64,000 nucleotides of DNA from Clostridiales bacterium Firm_14 (GTDB lineage Bacteria > Bacillota > Clostridia > Saccharofermentanales > Saccharofermentanaceae), in NCBI GenBank assembly GCA_001604135.1, contig LVAT01000008.1:1-64000 (forward strand). The letters run 5' to 3'. The translations under genes and the position numbers were made by a program. Shown piece after piece: positions 8,980 through 18,058 of this stretch; position 1 is the stretch's first letter; every line of letters starts with the position of its first letter. The notes beneath the pieces were generated by a model that saw nothing but the letters and a program-made list of their open reading frames with translations, did not search any database and was not told where the DNA came from.

Positions 8980-10074
8980 TTGAGCAAATATTGGAACAGA
9001 TTAATTAATGACATAGAGCCTTACGTCGCAGGCGAGCAGCCGAAGCCGGGTCAGAAGGTGATAAAGCTCAACACAAATGAGAATCCTTATCCGCCTTCAC
9101 CCAAGGTAAAGGAAGCTTTGGACAGATTCAACCTTGCTGACTTAAGGCTCTATCCTGATACGAATTCAACAATCGTAATGAAGGCAGCCGCCAAGTTTGA
9201 CGGCGTAAGCGAGAAGAATATCTTCTGTGGCAACGGTTCTGATGAGGTCCTTGCCATCGCATTCCAGACATTCTTCGAAAAGAAGGCATTAACAGGACTT
9301 CCGGTCCTTATGCCGGATTACAGCTACAGTTTCTATCCGGTATTTTCGGAGTTCTACGATATCAGAAGAAAGACGATAGCTTTGAAGGAAGACTTCCGTC
9401 TCGATCCTGATGATTACATCGGAGTTCCGAACTGCGGTATCGTTTTCGCGAACCCAAATGCGCCTACTTCAAGAGCCATTGCGGTATCCGATATCGAGAA
9501 GATCGCGAAGGCAAATCCCGATTCAGTCGTAATCGTCGATGAGGCTTATGTCGCATTTGAAGAAAACTACGAATCCGCAGTATCGCTTATCGGAAAATAC
9601 GATAACGTCTGCGTCATAAGGACACTTTCCAAGGCATTCTCCCTTGCGGGAATAAGACTCGGATATGCGGTAGGTTCGGAGGAACTTATCGAAGGATTAA
9701 AGCGGGCAAGAGACTCATTTAACTCTTATCCCGTTGACCGCCTGGCACAGACCGTTGCAGAAGCTGCGCTCCTTGACGCCGATTACTATAATGAGACTCG
9801 CGCGAAAATAATCGCCACCAGAGAGCGTGCTGCAAAAGCGCTTAAGGAATTAGGCTTTACCATGCCGCCTTCATCTGCGAACTTTGTATATGCAAAACCG
9901 CCCATGGATTGCGGAACACTGTATCAAAATCTCCGCAATAAAGGTATACTTGTAAGATATTTCAATAAGCCCGTGCTTAACGAATACCTGAGAATAACGA
10001 TAGGTACTGATGAAGAGATGGAAGAGCTTATCAAAGCCATCAAAGAGGAGGTCCAAAATGCCGAGAACAGCTGA
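8980..10074 (+). CDS. hisC: Histidinol-phosphate aminotransferase
   Basis: PLP-dependent class I/II aminotransferase converting imidazole-acetol phosphate to histidinol phosphate. The PLP lysine is Lys218 in TLSKAFSLAGIRLGY; NPNAPTSR and VIVDEAYVAF supply the other cofactor contacts. Length 364. The start is TTG 8980 after GAGG nine bases upstream, four bases past hisD; no ATG nearby fits better. The 3' end overlaps hisB by 17 bases. Confidence 0.94.
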   Translation: MSKYWNRLINDIEPYVAGEQPKPGQKVIKLNTNENPYPPSPKVKEALDRFNLADLRLYPDTNSTIVMKAAAKFDGVSEKNIFCGNGSDEVLAIAFQTFFEKKALTGLPVLMPDYSYSFYPVFSEFYDIRRKTIALKEDFRLDPDDYIGVPNCGIVFANPNAPTSRAIAVSDIEKIAKANPDSVVIVDEAYVAFEENYESAVSLIGKYDNVCVIRTLSKAFSLAGIRLGYAVGSEELIEGLKRARDSFNSYPVDRLAQTVAEAALLDADYYNETRAKIIATRERAAKALKELGFTMPPSSANFVYAKPPMDCGTLYQNLRNKGILVRYFNKPVLNEYLRITIGTDEEMEELIKAIKEEVQNAENS

Positions 10075-10648
10075 GATCGCAAGACAGACAAAAGAGACTG
10101 ACATCAAGGTCTATATCGATCTTGACGGCAAGGGCGAGAACAACATCGATACAGGCATCGGTTTCTTCGACCACATGCTCACTGCTCTTAGCAAGCACTC
10201 CGGAATCGACATGAATATCTCATGCAAGGGCGACCTTCAGGTTGATGCTCATCACTCGGTAGAGGATGTCGGCATTGTTCTTGGTCAGGCATTTGCCAAG
10301 GCTATCGGCGATAAGGTCGGAATCAGACGTTACGGATCCGCTTCCATTCCGATGGATGAGGCATTGGGAACATGCTCACTTGATATCTCAGGCAGGGCAT
10401 ATCTCGTATTCGACTGCAAGTTCGCAGACGAGTTTTGCGGAACGATGGATACACAGCTTTTCGAAGAGTTCTTCAGAAGCTTTGCTTTCAATGCCGGAAT
10501 CACGCTGCACATCGCATGCCCTTATGGCGCTAACGATCACCACAAGGCAGAGGCAATGTTCAAGGCACTCGCAAGAGCTTTGAGAGAAGCAACAGAGATT
10601 GACCCGAGATTTGCCGGTCAGGTCATCTCGACAAAAGGCGCATTATAA
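10058..10648 (+). CDS. hisB: Imidazoleglycerol-phosphate dehydratase
   Basis: Manganese enzyme dehydrating IGP to imidazole-acetol phosphate. Both metal-binding motifs are visible: DAHHSVEDVGI and NDHHKAEAMFKA. It is the monofunctional 196-residue form without a fused histidinol phosphatase, so the phosphatase step must be encoded elsewhere. The track start at 10010 is too early; ATG 10058 follows AAGAGGAGGT and gives MPRTAEIARQTKET, the normal N-terminus. Confidence 0.96.
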   Translation: MPRTAEIARQTKETDIKVYIDLDGKGENNIDTGIGFFDHMLTALSKHSGIDMNISCKGDLQVDAHHSVEDVGIVLGQAFAKAIGDKVGIRRYGSASIPMDEALGTCSLDISGRAYLVFDCKFADEFCGTMDTQLFEEFFRSFAFNAGITLHIACPYGANDHHKAEAMFKALARALREATEIDPRFAGQVISTKGAL

Positions 10649-10666
10649 TTTTTGGAGGATACATAA

Positions 10667-11548
10667 ATGCTTATTAAGGATACTGATTTTATCGATCAGC
10701 CGATGCTCTCAAAGGGCAAGGTCAGAAACATCTACGATCTCGGTGATTCACTTCTCCTGGTCGTTACAGACAGGATCTCAGCTTTCGACGTAATCTTCGA
10801 CGAGCTGATCCCCAACAAGGGAAGAGTTCTCTCATCGATTTCCGAGTTCTGGTTTGATTTCACAAAGGACATCATCCCGAACCATGTCATCACGACTGAT
10901 GTTTCAAAGTATCCTATGGGCTTCGACAAGTATAAGGAAGAGCTCCAGGGAAGATCCATGCTCGTTAAGAAGGCACAGATGCTTCCTGCTGAGTGCATCG
11001 TAAGAGGCTATCTCGAAGGTTCTGCTCTTAAGGAATACAAGAAGTCCGGCACGGTAGGCGGCATCAAGATGCCTGAGGGCATGCTCCAGGGCGACAAGCT
11101 CCCTGAGCCTCTTTTCACACCTTCCACAAAGGCTGATGAGGGCCACGACATCAACATCACATACGAGCAGTTAGTTGATCTGATCGGCGAGGCTGACGCT
11201 TCCGCATTAAGAGACGCATCTCTTGCTCTCTATAAGAAAGTATCAGAGTTCGCACTTACAAAGGGCCTTATCCTTGCTGACACAAAGTTCGAGTTCGGTA
11301 AGATCGACGGCGTCCTCACAGTATGCGACGAGATGTTCACGCCTGACTCTTCAAGATTCTGGGATGCAGCTGAGTATGAGCCCGGCCACGCGCAGAAGAG
11401 CTTCGATAAGCAGTTCTTAAGAGAGTGGCTCGAGACCTTAGACTGGGATAAGACATATCCCGCACCTCACCTCCCTCAGGAGATCATCGACAAGACAGCT
11501 GAAAAGTACCGTGAGTGCTACTCACGTTTAACAGGAAAGGAAATCTGA
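10667..11548 (+). CDS. purC: Phosphoribosylaminoimidazole-succinocarboxamide (SAICAR) synthase
   Basis: ATP-dependent ligase of purine synthesis joining CAIR and aspartate. The N-terminus carries the family motif KGKVRNIYDLGD followed by VTDRISAFDVI, the middle has AECIVRGYLEGSALKEY, and DTKFEFG lies in the C-terminal half. The length of about 293 residues matches the longer SAICAR synthase group. It has its own GGAGG site and sits 18 bp after hisB and four bases before hisH, clearly inside the his transcript. A purine gene here is unexpected; the shared metabolite is AICAR, which the HisH/HisF step releases and which lies two steps after CAIR. Confidence 0.94.
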   Translation: MLIKDTDFIDQPMLSKGKVRNIYDLGDSLLLVVTDRISAFDVIFDELIPNKGRVLSSISEFWFDFTKDIIPNHVITTDVSKYPMGFDKYKEELQGRSMLVKKAQMLPAECIVRGYLEGSALKEYKKSGTVGGIKMPEGMLQGDKLPEPLFTPSTKADEGHDINITYEQLVDLIGEADASALRDASLALYKKVSEFALTKGLILADTKFEFGKIDGVLTVCDEMFTPDSSRFWDAAEYEPGHAQKSFDKQFLREWLETLDWDKTYPAPHLPQEIIDKTAEKYRECYSRLTGKEI

Positions 11549-11552
11549 TCCT

Positions 11553-12176
11553 TTGATAGCAATAGTAGATTACGGAATGGGCAACCTGGGCTCTGTCGAG
11601 AAAGCTTTAAAGCATATCGGCAGTGAATGTATCATTACTTCTGATGCCTCTGACCTTTATGACGCATCGGGAGTGATCCTTCCGGGCGTAGGAAGTTTTG
11701 CGCCTGCAATGGATGAACTCCAGGCAAGAGATCTTGTCATGCCCCTTATCGATATTGCCAATTCAGGCAAGCCTTTCCTCGGTATCTGCCTCGGAATGCA
11801 GCTCATGCTCGAAGGCTCTGAGGAAAACAGCCTCGAACGAAGAGAGACAAAGGGTGTCGTATCAGGCCTCGGTATCATCCCGGGCTTTGTCAGAAGGTTC
11901 CCTGATACCGGACTTAAGGTTCCCCAGATGGGCTGGAACCAGTTAGTCGACGTAAAGGGAAGACTTCTTACCGAAGGCGACTATGTTTACTTCGTCCACT
12001 CTTACTACTGCCAGCCTGGCGACGCGAATGACATCGCGGCACAGACCGAATACGGCATCAAGTATTGTGCATCTTTCGAGCGCGGCAACATCTTCGGAAT
12101 GCAGTTCCATCCCGAGAAGAGCGGCGAGGCAGGCCTCAATATCCTTAGAAAATTCGTTTCGGAGACAAAAGCATGA
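11553..12176 (+). CDS. hisH: Imidazole glycerol phosphate synthase, glutaminase subunit
   Basis: Class I glutamine amidotransferase supplying ammonia to HisF. The nucleophile is Cys79 in LGICLGMQLML; the catalytic His and Glu lie in QFHPEKSGEAG near the C-terminus. Length 207. The start is TTG 11553, giving the canonical MIAIVDYGMGNLGSV; AAAGGA lies about 11 bases upstream. It overlaps hisA by four bases (ATGA). Confidence 0.95.
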   Translation: MIAIVDYGMGNLGSVEKALKHIGSECIITSDASDLYDASGVILPGVGSFAPAMDELQARDLVMPLIDIANSGKPFLGICLGMQLMLEGSEENSLERRETKGVVSGLGIIPGFVRRFPDTGLKVPQMGWNQLVDVKGRLLTEGDYVYFVHSYYCQPGDANDIAAQTEYGIKYCASFERGNIFGMQFHPEKSGEAGLNILRKFVSETKA

Positions 12177-12886
12177 TCATATTACCCGCAATCGATCTTA
12201 TCGGCGGCAAGTGCGTAAGGCTCAGACAGGGCAGATACGATGACGTAACCATCTATAACGATTCACCGCTGGACCAGGCATTCATGTTCAAGGAAGCCGG
12301 AGCCACATGGATCCATGTCGTAGATCTTGATGCAGCGAAAAGCGGCACCCCTGAAAACCACGAGATCATCAAGGAGATCTCCGTTAAGACCGGTCTTAAG
12401 GTAGATACGGGCGGCGGTATCCGCAACATGGATACACTCGCAAAGTGGATCGAAGAATACGGCGTATCAAGAGCAGTTCTCGGTACGGCTGCAGTTAAGG
12501 ATCCCGAATTTACAAGAAAAGCCATTGAGAGATTCGGCGACAAGGTCGCGATCGGCATCGATGCACATGACGGCTTCGTATCCGTAGACGGATGGACGGC
12601 TGATTCCGAGCTCAAGGCGGTTGATTTCGCGCTGAAGTGCAAAGAGATCGGCGCAACAACAGTAGTATTTACTGATATCGCAAGAGACGGAATGCTTACA
12701 GGACCTGCAGTAGCCCAGACTAAGGAAATGGTCGAGGCAACAGGACTTAACGTTATCGCTTCAGGCGGTATCGGTTCCAATGAGGACGTCGAACTCATAA
12801 AGACTTCCGGCTGCGCCGGAGTCATCATCGGCAAAGCAATATACGAAGGAAAGGTGGACCTGGCTAAATGCTTACAAAACGTATAA
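12173..12886 (+). CDS. hisA: ProFAR isomerase (phosphoribosylformimino-AICAR-phosphate isomerase)
   Basis: TIM-barrel isomerase opening the ribose of ProFAR by an Amadori rearrangement. The catalytic Asp of strand 1 is in [13 protein letters not shown], the phosphate-binding region is VDTGGGIRN, and the second half has [13 protein letters not shown]. Length 237. It overlaps hisH by 4 bases and hisF by 19 bases. Confidence 0.96.
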   Translation: MIILPAIDLIGGKCVRLRQGRYDDVTIYNDSPLDQAFMFKEAGATWIHVVDLDAAKSGTPENHEIIKEISVKTGLKVDTGGGIRNMDTLAKWIEEYGVSRAVLGTAAVKDPEFTRKAIERFGDKVAIGIDAHDGFVSVDGWTADSELKAVDFALKCKEIGATTVVFTDIARDGMLTGPAVAQTKEMVEATGLNVIASGGIGSNEDVELIKTSGCAGVIIGKAIYEGKVDLAKCLQNV

Positions 12887-13641
12887 TCCCATGTCTGGAC
12901 GTTAAAGACGGCAGAGTCGTCAAGGGCGTCAACTTCGTATCTTTAAGAGATGCAGGCGATCCCGTCGAGTGCGCCAAGACATATAACCAGTCAGGCGCAG
13001 ATGAACTTGTATTCCTCGACATCACTGCTACCATCGAATCAAGAGGCACGACCGTCGAGATGGCAAGAAGCGTTGCCAATGAGGTCTTCATTCCGTTTAC
13101 GATCGGAGGCGGAATCAGGACTGTCGAAGACATAAGAGAACTTCTTAACGCCGGAGCAGACAAGGTATCCCTTAATTCCGCAGCCGTTAAGAATCCTGAC
13201 TTCATCAAGGAAGCTTCCGACATGTTTGGTTCACAGTGCATCGTCTGTGCGATCGATGTCAAGGCCAGGGAAGAAGGATTCCCGTCAGGTTATGAAGTAG
13301 TGATCGCAGGCGGCACAAAGCCTACCGGCATCGATGCCCTGGAGTGGGCAAAGAAAGCCGTTTCCCTTGGCGCCGGAGAGATCCTCTTGACATCCATGGA
13401 CAAGGATGGCACAAAGTCCGGTTACGATAACAAGATAACTTCACTTATCTCCGAGAATGTCGGAGTACCCGTGATCGCTTCAGGCGGAGCAGGCTCCATG
13501 AAGGATTTTGCGGACGCGATCAATGTCGGTAAGGCTGACGCTGTGCTCGCGGCAAGCCTTTTCCACTTCGGTGAGATCAAGATCTCAGACCTCAAGGATT
13601 ACCTTGAAGGTGCAGGCATCCCCGTAAGGAGAGTTTTATGA
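12868..13641 (+). CDS. hisF: Imidazole glycerol phosphate synthase, cyclase subunit
   Basis: TIM-barrel cyclase/lyase producing IGP and AICAR with ammonia tunnelled from HisH. It starts with the invariant [19 protein letters not shown]; later segments are TIGGGIR and VIASGGAGS. Length 257. It starts inside the hisA 3' end and its own TGA overlaps the hisI ATG. Confidence 0.97.
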   Translation: MLTKRIIPCLDVKDGRVVKGVNFVSLRDAGDPVECAKTYNQSGADELVFLDITATIESRGTTVEMARSVANEVFIPFTIGGGIRTVEDIRELLNAGADKVSLNSAAVKNPDFIKEASDMFGSQCIVCAIDVKAREEGFPSGYEVVIAGGTKPTGIDALEWAKKAVSLGAGEILLTSMDKDGTKSGYDNKITSLISENVGVPVIASGGAGSMKDFADAINVGKADAVLAASLFHFGEIKISDLKDYLEGAGIPVRRVL

Positions 13642-14012
13642 GCGAAATGAGATTCGATCCCCATGAGATGTGGGCAAAGATGAAGAAGAATTCTGACGGA
13701 CTGGTTCCTGCCATCACACAGGATTACCAGAATAACCAGGTCCTCATGATGGCTTACATGAATGAAGAAGCATTCTGCCTTACATGCGAGACCGGCTACA
13801 TGTACTATTATTCCAGATCGAGGGACACTCTCTGGAAGAAGGGCGAGACATCAGGCCACGTCCAGAAAGTCGTTGAAGCTTATATCGACTGCGACAAAGA
13901 CACGCTCCTTTATAAGATCGACCAGACCGGAGCCGCATGCCACACGGGCAACAGGACATGTTTTTATACAGAAATTAAGAATTGGGACATAACTTTGAAC
14001 GAGGAGGAATAA
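13638..14012 (+). CDS. hisI: Phosphoribosyl-AMP cyclohydrolase
   Basis: Zinc enzyme opening the adenine ring of PR-AMP. It has [12 protein letters not shown], then [14 protein letters not shown], then [10 protein letters not shown] and a C-terminal HTGNRTCF that supply the Asp and Cys metal ligands. It is the single-domain 124-residue form; HisE is a separate downstream gene rather than a fusion. Confidence 0.96.
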   Translation: MSEMRFDPHEMWAKMKKNSDGLVPAITQDYQNNQVLMMAYMNEEAFCLTCETGYMYYYSRSRDTLWKKGETSGHVQKVVEAYIDCDKDTLLYKIDQTGAACHTGNRTCFYTEIKNWDITLNEEE

Positions 14013-14015
14013 CAG

Positions 14016-14294
14016 ATGGATATTATGAGAGAGCTTTACAGCGTTATATTGGATCGTAAGGAACATCCCGTAGAGGGTTCTTATACTAATTACCTTTTCG
14101 AAAAGGGTACGGATAAGATCTCCAAGAAGCTCGGCGAAGAGGCAGTCGAGGTAGTAATCGCTGCTTCCCAGAGAGACAGAAAGGCAACGATCCAGGAGAT
14201 CGCAGATCTCGAATATCATCTTCTGGTCCTCATGGCTGACCGCGGCATCACATTGGACGATGTCGAGGCTGAGCTCAGATCGCGCAGAGGTTAA
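14016..14294 (+). CDS. hisE: Phosphoribosyl-ATP pyrophosphatase
   Basis: MazG-like all-helical pyrophosphohydrolase converting PR-ATP to PR-AMP. The acidic metal-binding helices are visible in KLGEEAVEVVIAA and EIADLEYHLLVLM. Length 92. A strong GGAGGAAT precedes ATG 14016, four bases after hisI. It is the last his gene; no clear terminator follows before the next promoter. Confidence 0.95.
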   Translation: MDIMRELYSVILDRKEHPVEGSYTNYLFEKGTDKISKKLGEEAVEVVIAASQRDRKATIQEIADLEYHLLVLMADRGITLDDVEAELRSRRG

Positions 14295-14326
14295 GGCCTA
14301 AATTGCCCTAACTATCAATATTTTCG

Positions 14327-14356
14327 TTGACTTTATCCCCCGGTCTGTGATACAAT
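14327..14356 (+). promoter_or_regulatory. Promoter of the rpmG-secE-nusG-rplKA operon
   Basis: TTGACT (14327-14332) and TACAAT (14351-14356) with an 18-bp spacer, about 100 bp before rpmG. Confidence 0.8.
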
Positions 14357-14365
14357 CTTCGCGCT

Positions 14366-14387
14366 AGACCGTTCAGGTCTTGTTTTT
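14366..14387 (+). promoter_or_regulatory. Leader hairpin with T-run before rpmG
   Basis: AGACC-GTTCA-GGTCT followed by TTGTTTTT starts about 10 bases after the -10. The stem is only 5 bp, so termination would be weak. A nearly identical hairpin stands between nusG and rplK. Confidence 0.4.
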
Positions 14388-14457
14388 AGTTGCGCGGAAA
14401 TCAGCGCTCGGGGACCCTGAAAAGCCCTGAAACACTACGTTTGGAGGTATTTGTACC

Positions 14458-14622
14458 ATGGCAAAGGCCGGAGCTCGCGATAAGCTTACTCTTGCATGCA
14501 CAGAGTGCAAGCAGAGAAACTATCAGACATACAAGAACAAGAAGAACAATACAGAGAGATTAGAGCTCAAGAAGTATTGCCCCTTCTGCCGTAAGCACAC
14601 AATTCACAGGGAATCCAAGTAA
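14458..14622 (+). CDS. rpmG: 50S ribosomal protein L33
   Basis: Small zinc-ribbon ribosomal protein, 54 residues, below the ORF-track cutoff. The translation begins [19 protein letters not shown] and contains [14 protein letters not shown] at the end, giving two CxxC zinc knuckles (C+ type L33). TTTGGAGG lies about ten bases before the ATG. rpmG-secE-nusG is the standard order in Firmicutes. Confidence 0.93.
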   Translation: MAKAGARDKLTLACTECKQRNYQTYKNKKNNTERLELKKYCPFCRKHTIHRESK

Positions 14623-14641
14623 TTCTTAAAAGGTAAGTAAG

Positions 14642-14956
14642 ATGGCTGATAACAAAGGTAATTTTTTCAAGCGCCTTGGCAAGAAGTTCTCTGATGTATT
14701 TGCAGAGTTAAAGCGCGTTACGTGGCCTACAGGCGAGAAGCTCGCCAAGACCGCAGCAGTCGTTTTGCTCGTAATCGTTTTCTTCGCTGTTTACCTTACA
14801 CTGATCGGTAACGGCGGCCGCTGGATCCTCGACAAGGTAGGCTTCTACGATATCGTTGAGACAACAGCAACAACGACGACTGAGCCTGCAGAGACAACAG
14901 CTGCTACCGAAGCATCTGAGAGCGCAACGGAGACTGAGTCTTCAGCAGAAGGCTGA
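14642..14956 (+). CDS. secE: Preprotein translocase subunit SecE with a Thr/Glu-rich tail
   Basis: Clamp subunit of the SecYEG channel. The conserved amphipathic helix FAELKRVTWPTGEKL precedes one membrane segment (about residues 38-60). After the membrane segment the family normally ends; here a further ~35 residues follow, almost entirely Thr, Ala, Glu and Ser. With N-in topology this tail would be outside the cell. Total length 104 residues. It lies 19 bases after rpmG. Confidence 0.92.
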   Translation: MADNKGNFFKRLGKKFSDVFAELKRVTWPTGEKLAKTAAVVLLVIVFFAVYLTLIGNGGRWILDKVGFYDIVETTATTTTEPAETTAATEASESATETESSAEG

Positions 14957-14977
14957 GCTTGATTTAGGAGTAAATAA

Positions 14978-15526
14978 ATGCCGGATAATAATGAAGCCAA
15001 GTGGTATATAATTCATACCTTCGGCGGATATGAGAAGAAAGTTAAGACTTCCATAGAGAATTATGCTAAGGCCCAGGATATGGAGAACATTATCCAGGAG
15101 GTCTATTTGCCGACGGATGTAGTTGTTGAGACTAAGAACGGCAAGCGTAAGGAAGTTGAGAAGCTGAGATTCCCCAACTATATCTTCTTGAAGCTCGTTT
15201 ACGGCAACAATGATAAGGTTGATAAGGATCTCTGGTACAAGATCCGTAATACCAACGGTGTTACGGGCTTCGTAGCACCTGACCCGAACAAGCCCACTCC
15301 GATGACGGAAGAAGACTTGGTCAAGATGGGTCTCATTATTCCTTCAACTGTTGAAGTTGATTATCGCATCGGCGATCTTATCATCATCACAGACGGACCC
15401 TTCAAGGATAGCAAGGCTATCGTTAAGGACATCAATGAAGAGAAGCAGCAGGTTACTGTTACGGTATCCATGTTCGGCCGTGAGACACCTGTAACGCTCG
15501 ACTTCATTAAGGTAAGAAAAGTTTAA
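14978..15526 (+). CDS. nusG: Transcription termination/antitermination protein NusG
   Basis: Elongation factor binding RNA polymerase. The N-terminal NGN domain has WYIIHTFGGYEKKV and FPNYIFLKL; the C-terminal KOW domain has IIITDGPFKDSKAIVKDI. Length 182, normal. Its position between secE and rplK is canonical. Confidence 0.97.
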   Translation: MPDNNEAKWYIIHTFGGYEKKVKTSIENYAKAQDMENIIQEVYLPTDVVVETKNGKRKEVEKLRFPNYIFLKLVYGNNDKVDKDLWYKIRNTNGVTGFVAPDPNKPTPMTEEDLVKMGLIIPSTVEVDYRIGDLIIITDGPFKDSKAIVKDINEEKQQVTVTVSMFGRETPVTLDFIKVRKV

Positions 15527-15540
15527 TTAACGTTTATTAA

Positions 15541-15554
15541 AGACCGTTAGGTCT
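15541..15554 (+). promoter_or_regulatory. Intergenic hairpin between nusG and rplK
   Basis: AGACC-GTTA-GGTCT, almost the same as the rpmG leader hairpin at 14366. It may be a regulatory or processing site; there is no T-run. Confidence 0.35.
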
Positions 15555-15589
15555 CTGATAATAAAAATTATATTTGGGAGGTGGCCAGA

Positions 15590-16018
15590 ATGGCTAAAAA
15601 AGTCACAGGTTATGTAAAGCTTCAGATACCTGCAGGCAAAGCAACACCCGCGCCGCCGGTCGGACCAGCTCTTGGACAGCACGGTATTAATATCGCAGGC
15701 TTCGTCAAAGAGTTTAACGAGAGAACAGCTAAGGACGCAGGTCTTATCATTCCTGTAATCATTACAGTATATGCAGACCGTTCCTTCACGTTCATCACGA
15801 AGACTCCGCCGGTACCGGTACTTCTTAAGAAGACCGCTAAGATCGAGAAGGCTTCGGGTAGACCTAACACAGAGAAGGTTGCAACAGTTACATGGGAAGA
15901 CTGCTTGAAGATCGCTGAGATCAAGATGCCCGACGTTAACGCTGCTGATGTAGAAGCATGCGCAAGAATGGTTGCAGGCACAGCACGTTCCATGGGAATC
16001 GTTGTAAAGAAAGACTAA
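15590..16018 (+). CDS. rplK: 50S ribosomal protein L11
   Basis: Ribosomal stalk-base protein. It has [23 protein letters not shown] and the C-terminal RNA-binding helix region ending [11 protein letters not shown]. The track uses GTG 15581; ATG 15590 is preferred because it follows GGGAGGTGG and gives the normal 142 residues. Confidence 0.97.
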   Translation: MAKKVTGYVKLQIPAGKATPAPPVGPALGQHGINIAGFVKEFNERTAKDAGLIIPVIITVYADRSFTFITKTPPVPVLLKKTAKIEKASGRPNTEKVATVTWEDCLKIAEIKMPDVNAADVEACARMVAGTARSMGIVVKKD

Positions 16019-16034
16019 GAAAGGAGAATAGAGC

Positions 16035-16727
16035 ATGAAGACAGGTAAGAGATATGCTGAGCTCGTAAAGCTCGTTGACAAGTCCACACTCTATGATCCT
16101 TCTGAGGCAGCTAAGCTTGTCTGCGAGACAGGTAAGGCTAAGTTCGATGAGACTGTAGAGCTTCATGTAAGACTCGGTGTTGACTCCAGACACGCTGACC
16201 AGCAGGTTAGAGGTGCTGTAGTTCTTCCTCATGGTACAGGCCGCACAAAGAGAGTTTTGGTTCTCGCTAAGGGCCCCAAGGCTGATGAGGCTAAGGAAGC
16301 AGGCGCTGAGTTCGTTGGTGATGACGATCTGATCGAGAAGATCCAGAAAGAGAACTGGTTCGACTTCGATGTTATCATCGCTACACCTGACATGATGGGT
16401 AAGCTTGGTAGATTGGGTAAGGTTTTGGGTCCTAAGGGATTGATGCCTAACCCTAAGGCAGGCACAGTTACAATGGACGTTACAAAGGCTGTTAACGAAG
16501 TTAAGGCCGGTAAGATCGAGTACAGACTCGACAAGTCCAACATCATTCACTGCCCCGTCGGCAAGGTTTCTTTCGGTCCTGAGAAGATCGAGGAGAACGT
16601 TAAGGCATTGATGGAAGCTATCATCAAGGCTAAGCCGGCAGCAGCTAAGGGTCAGTACATTAAGAGCTGCTCACTCGCAGCTACAATGGGCCCCGGAATC
16701 AAGGTTAACGCTACAAAGTTCGCCTGA
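16035..16727 (+). CDS. rplA: 50S ribosomal protein L1
   Basis: L1-stalk protein and translational autoregulator in many bacteria. It has [13 protein letters not shown] and the signature [20 protein letters not shown]. Length 230. An AGAAAGGAG ribosome binding site precedes the ATG; it follows rplK by 16 bases. Confidence 0.97.
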   Translation: MKTGKRYAELVKLVDKSTLYDPSEAAKLVCETGKAKFDETVELHVRLGVDSRHADQQVRGAVVLPHGTGRTKRVLVLAKGPKADEAKEAGAEFVGDDDLIEKIQKENWFDFDVIIATPDMMGKLGRLGKVLGPKGLMPNPKAGTVTMDVTKAVNEVKAGKIEYRLDKSNIIHCPVGKVSFGPEKIEENVKALMEAIIKAKPAAAKGQYIKSCSLAATMGPGIKVNATKFA

Positions 16728-16749
16728 TTCTGATTACTTAACAATTAAA

Positions 16750-16862
16750 TACCTTTCCTGCCAAAGACAGCAGGCGCGGTCATTGCAATATGATCTCTGA
16801 AATGTCCGTTAAACGGGCGGCCGGCCGAGGAAGGAACTTGTTAATTCAAAAGGATTAATTCG
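16750..16862 (+). ncRNA. L10 leader (ribosomal protein L10 autoregulatory RNA)
   Basis: The 208-bp gap between rplA and rplJ contains the features of the Firmicutes L10 leader: a CCTGCC/GGCAGG-like stem region, ATGTCCGTTAAACGGGCGGC and the CCGAGGAAGG kink, followed directly by an intrinsic terminator. L10(L12)4 binding is expected to switch the terminator. Boundaries are approximate. Confidence 0.75.
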
Positions 16863-16863
16863 T

Positions 16864-16903
16864 CCCCCTTGGTTTCCCTGTCAGGTGACCCAGGGGGGTT
16901 TTT
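16864..16903 (+). terminator. Attenuator terminator in the rplJL leader
   Basis: CCCCCTTGG pairs with CCCAGGGGG across a 16-base loop, followed by TTTTT, 33 bases before rplJ. It is the expected partner of the L10 leader. Confidence 0.85.
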
Positions 16904-16935
16904 AATGAAAATATAACAAGGAGGAAAAAACCAAT

Positions 16936-17553
16936 ATGCCCAGTGAAAAGATTCTGGCAGCTAAGCAGCAGCGTGTTGAAGATCTTACTTCAGAGCTCAA
17001 GGGCGCTACAACATATGTATTCGTAGCTACCCGCGGACTTACTGTTGCTCAGGACACAGAGATGCGTTCAGAGCTCCGTAAGAACGGCGTTAAGTTCGAA
17101 GTTATCAAGAACACTGTTCTTAGACGCGTTTTCGCAGAGCTCGGTTTTGAAGGACTTGATGATGTATTCAAGGGACCTACAGCAGTAGGTTACTCTAACG
17201 ATATCATCGCTCCTGCAAAGATTCTTGCTAAGTACAGCAAGGACATCGAGCCCATGGAGATCAAGGGCGGAATCATCGATGGCAAGGTAGCTTCACTTGA
17301 TGAGGTTATGGCTTTGTCTCAGGTACCGGATCCGACAACACTCCAGACACAGGTTGCATATTCTTTGCTCTTCCCTTTCACGAAGCTTGCTATGCTCGTA
17401 AAGGCTGTTGCAGAGAAGAAGCAGGAAGAAGGCGGTGAGGCAGTTGCAGCACCCGCAGCAGAAGAAGTAAAGGCAGAAGCAGAAGCTCCCGCAGCTGAAG
17501 CAGAAGCACCCGCAGCAGTAGAGGCTGCACCCGCGGAGACACCCGCAGAGTAA
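16936..17553 (+). CDS. rplJ: 50S ribosomal protein L10 with an Ala/Glu/Pro-rich tail
   Basis: Stalk protein that anchors L7/L12 dimers. The N-terminal RNA-binding domain contains TTYVFVATRGLTVAQ and IKNTVLRR. The usual protein ends near residue 165-175; here about 35-40 extra residues of Ala, Glu and Pro follow (repeated EAPAAEAE), giving 205. AACAAGGAGGAA precedes the ATG. Co-transcribed with rplL. Confidence 0.95.
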   Translation: MPSEKILAAKQQRVEDLTSELKGATTYVFVATRGLTVAQDTEMRSELRKNGVKFEVIKNTVLRRVFAELGFEGLDDVFKGPTAVGYSNDIIAPAKILAKYSKDIEPMEIKGGIIDGKVASLDEVMALSQVPDPTTLQTQVAYSLLFPFTKLAMLVKAVAEKKQEEGGEAVAAPAAEEVKAEAEAPAAEAEAPAAVEAAPAETPAE

Positions 17554-17584
17554 TTAGCTAAATTTTCATAGGAGGAAACTTAAA

Positions 17585-17962
17585 ATGGCTAGTGAGAAAG
17601 TTACAAGCATTCTTGAAGAAATTAAGGGTCTCTCAGTTATCGAGCTTTTCGATCTTGAGAAGGCTATTGAAGAGGAATTCGGCGTATCCGCAGCAGCAGT
17701 AGCAGTATCTGCAGGTGCTGGTGCAGGCGCTGGCGCAGCAGCTGCTGAGCAGACAGAGTTCACAGTTATGCTCAAGAGCTTCGGCGATTCCAAGATGGGC
17801 GTTATCAAGGCAGTTAAGGATGTTCTTGGTATGGGCCTTAAGGAAGCAAAGGAACTCGTTGAGAAGGCACCTGTTGCCCTCAAGGAGAACGTTTCTAAGG
17901 AAGAGGCTGATGACCTCATGAAGAAGCTTGATGGTTGCGGCGCTGAGCTCGAGCTCAAGTAA
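17585..17962 (+). CDS. rplL: 50S ribosomal protein L7/L12
   Basis: Flexible stalk protein recruiting translation factors. The N-terminal dimerisation domain, an Ala/Gly hinge (about residues 38-55) and the C-terminal domain with [13 protein letters not shown] are all present. Length 125. It is followed by a strong terminator. Confidence 0.97.
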   Translation: MASEKVTSILEEIKGLSVIELFDLEKAIEEEFGVSAAAVAVSAGAGAGAGAAAAEQTEFTVMLKSFGDSKMGVIKAVKDVLGMGLKEAKELVEKAPVALKENVSKEEADDLMKKLDGCGAELELK

Positions 17963-17990
17963 TTCTCAATCACTTTAGAATTAACTTTCC

Positions 17991-18024
17991 AAGGGTTGTC
18001 TCAAACGAGGCAACCCTTTTTCTT
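17991..18024 (+). terminator. Intrinsic terminator after rplL
   Basis: AAGGGTTGTCTC and GAGGCAACCCTT form a 12-bp stem with one G-T pair and an AAAC loop, followed by TTTTCTTT. Confidence 0.92.
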
Positions 18025-18058
18025 TACTGTTTTTTAACTCGTAATAAAATCAAGATTT

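Noticed and set aside
15936-16550. 204-aa minus-strand ORF
   Set aside because: It is antisense to rplK/rplA, with composition typical of shadow frames; both ribosomal genes are intact.
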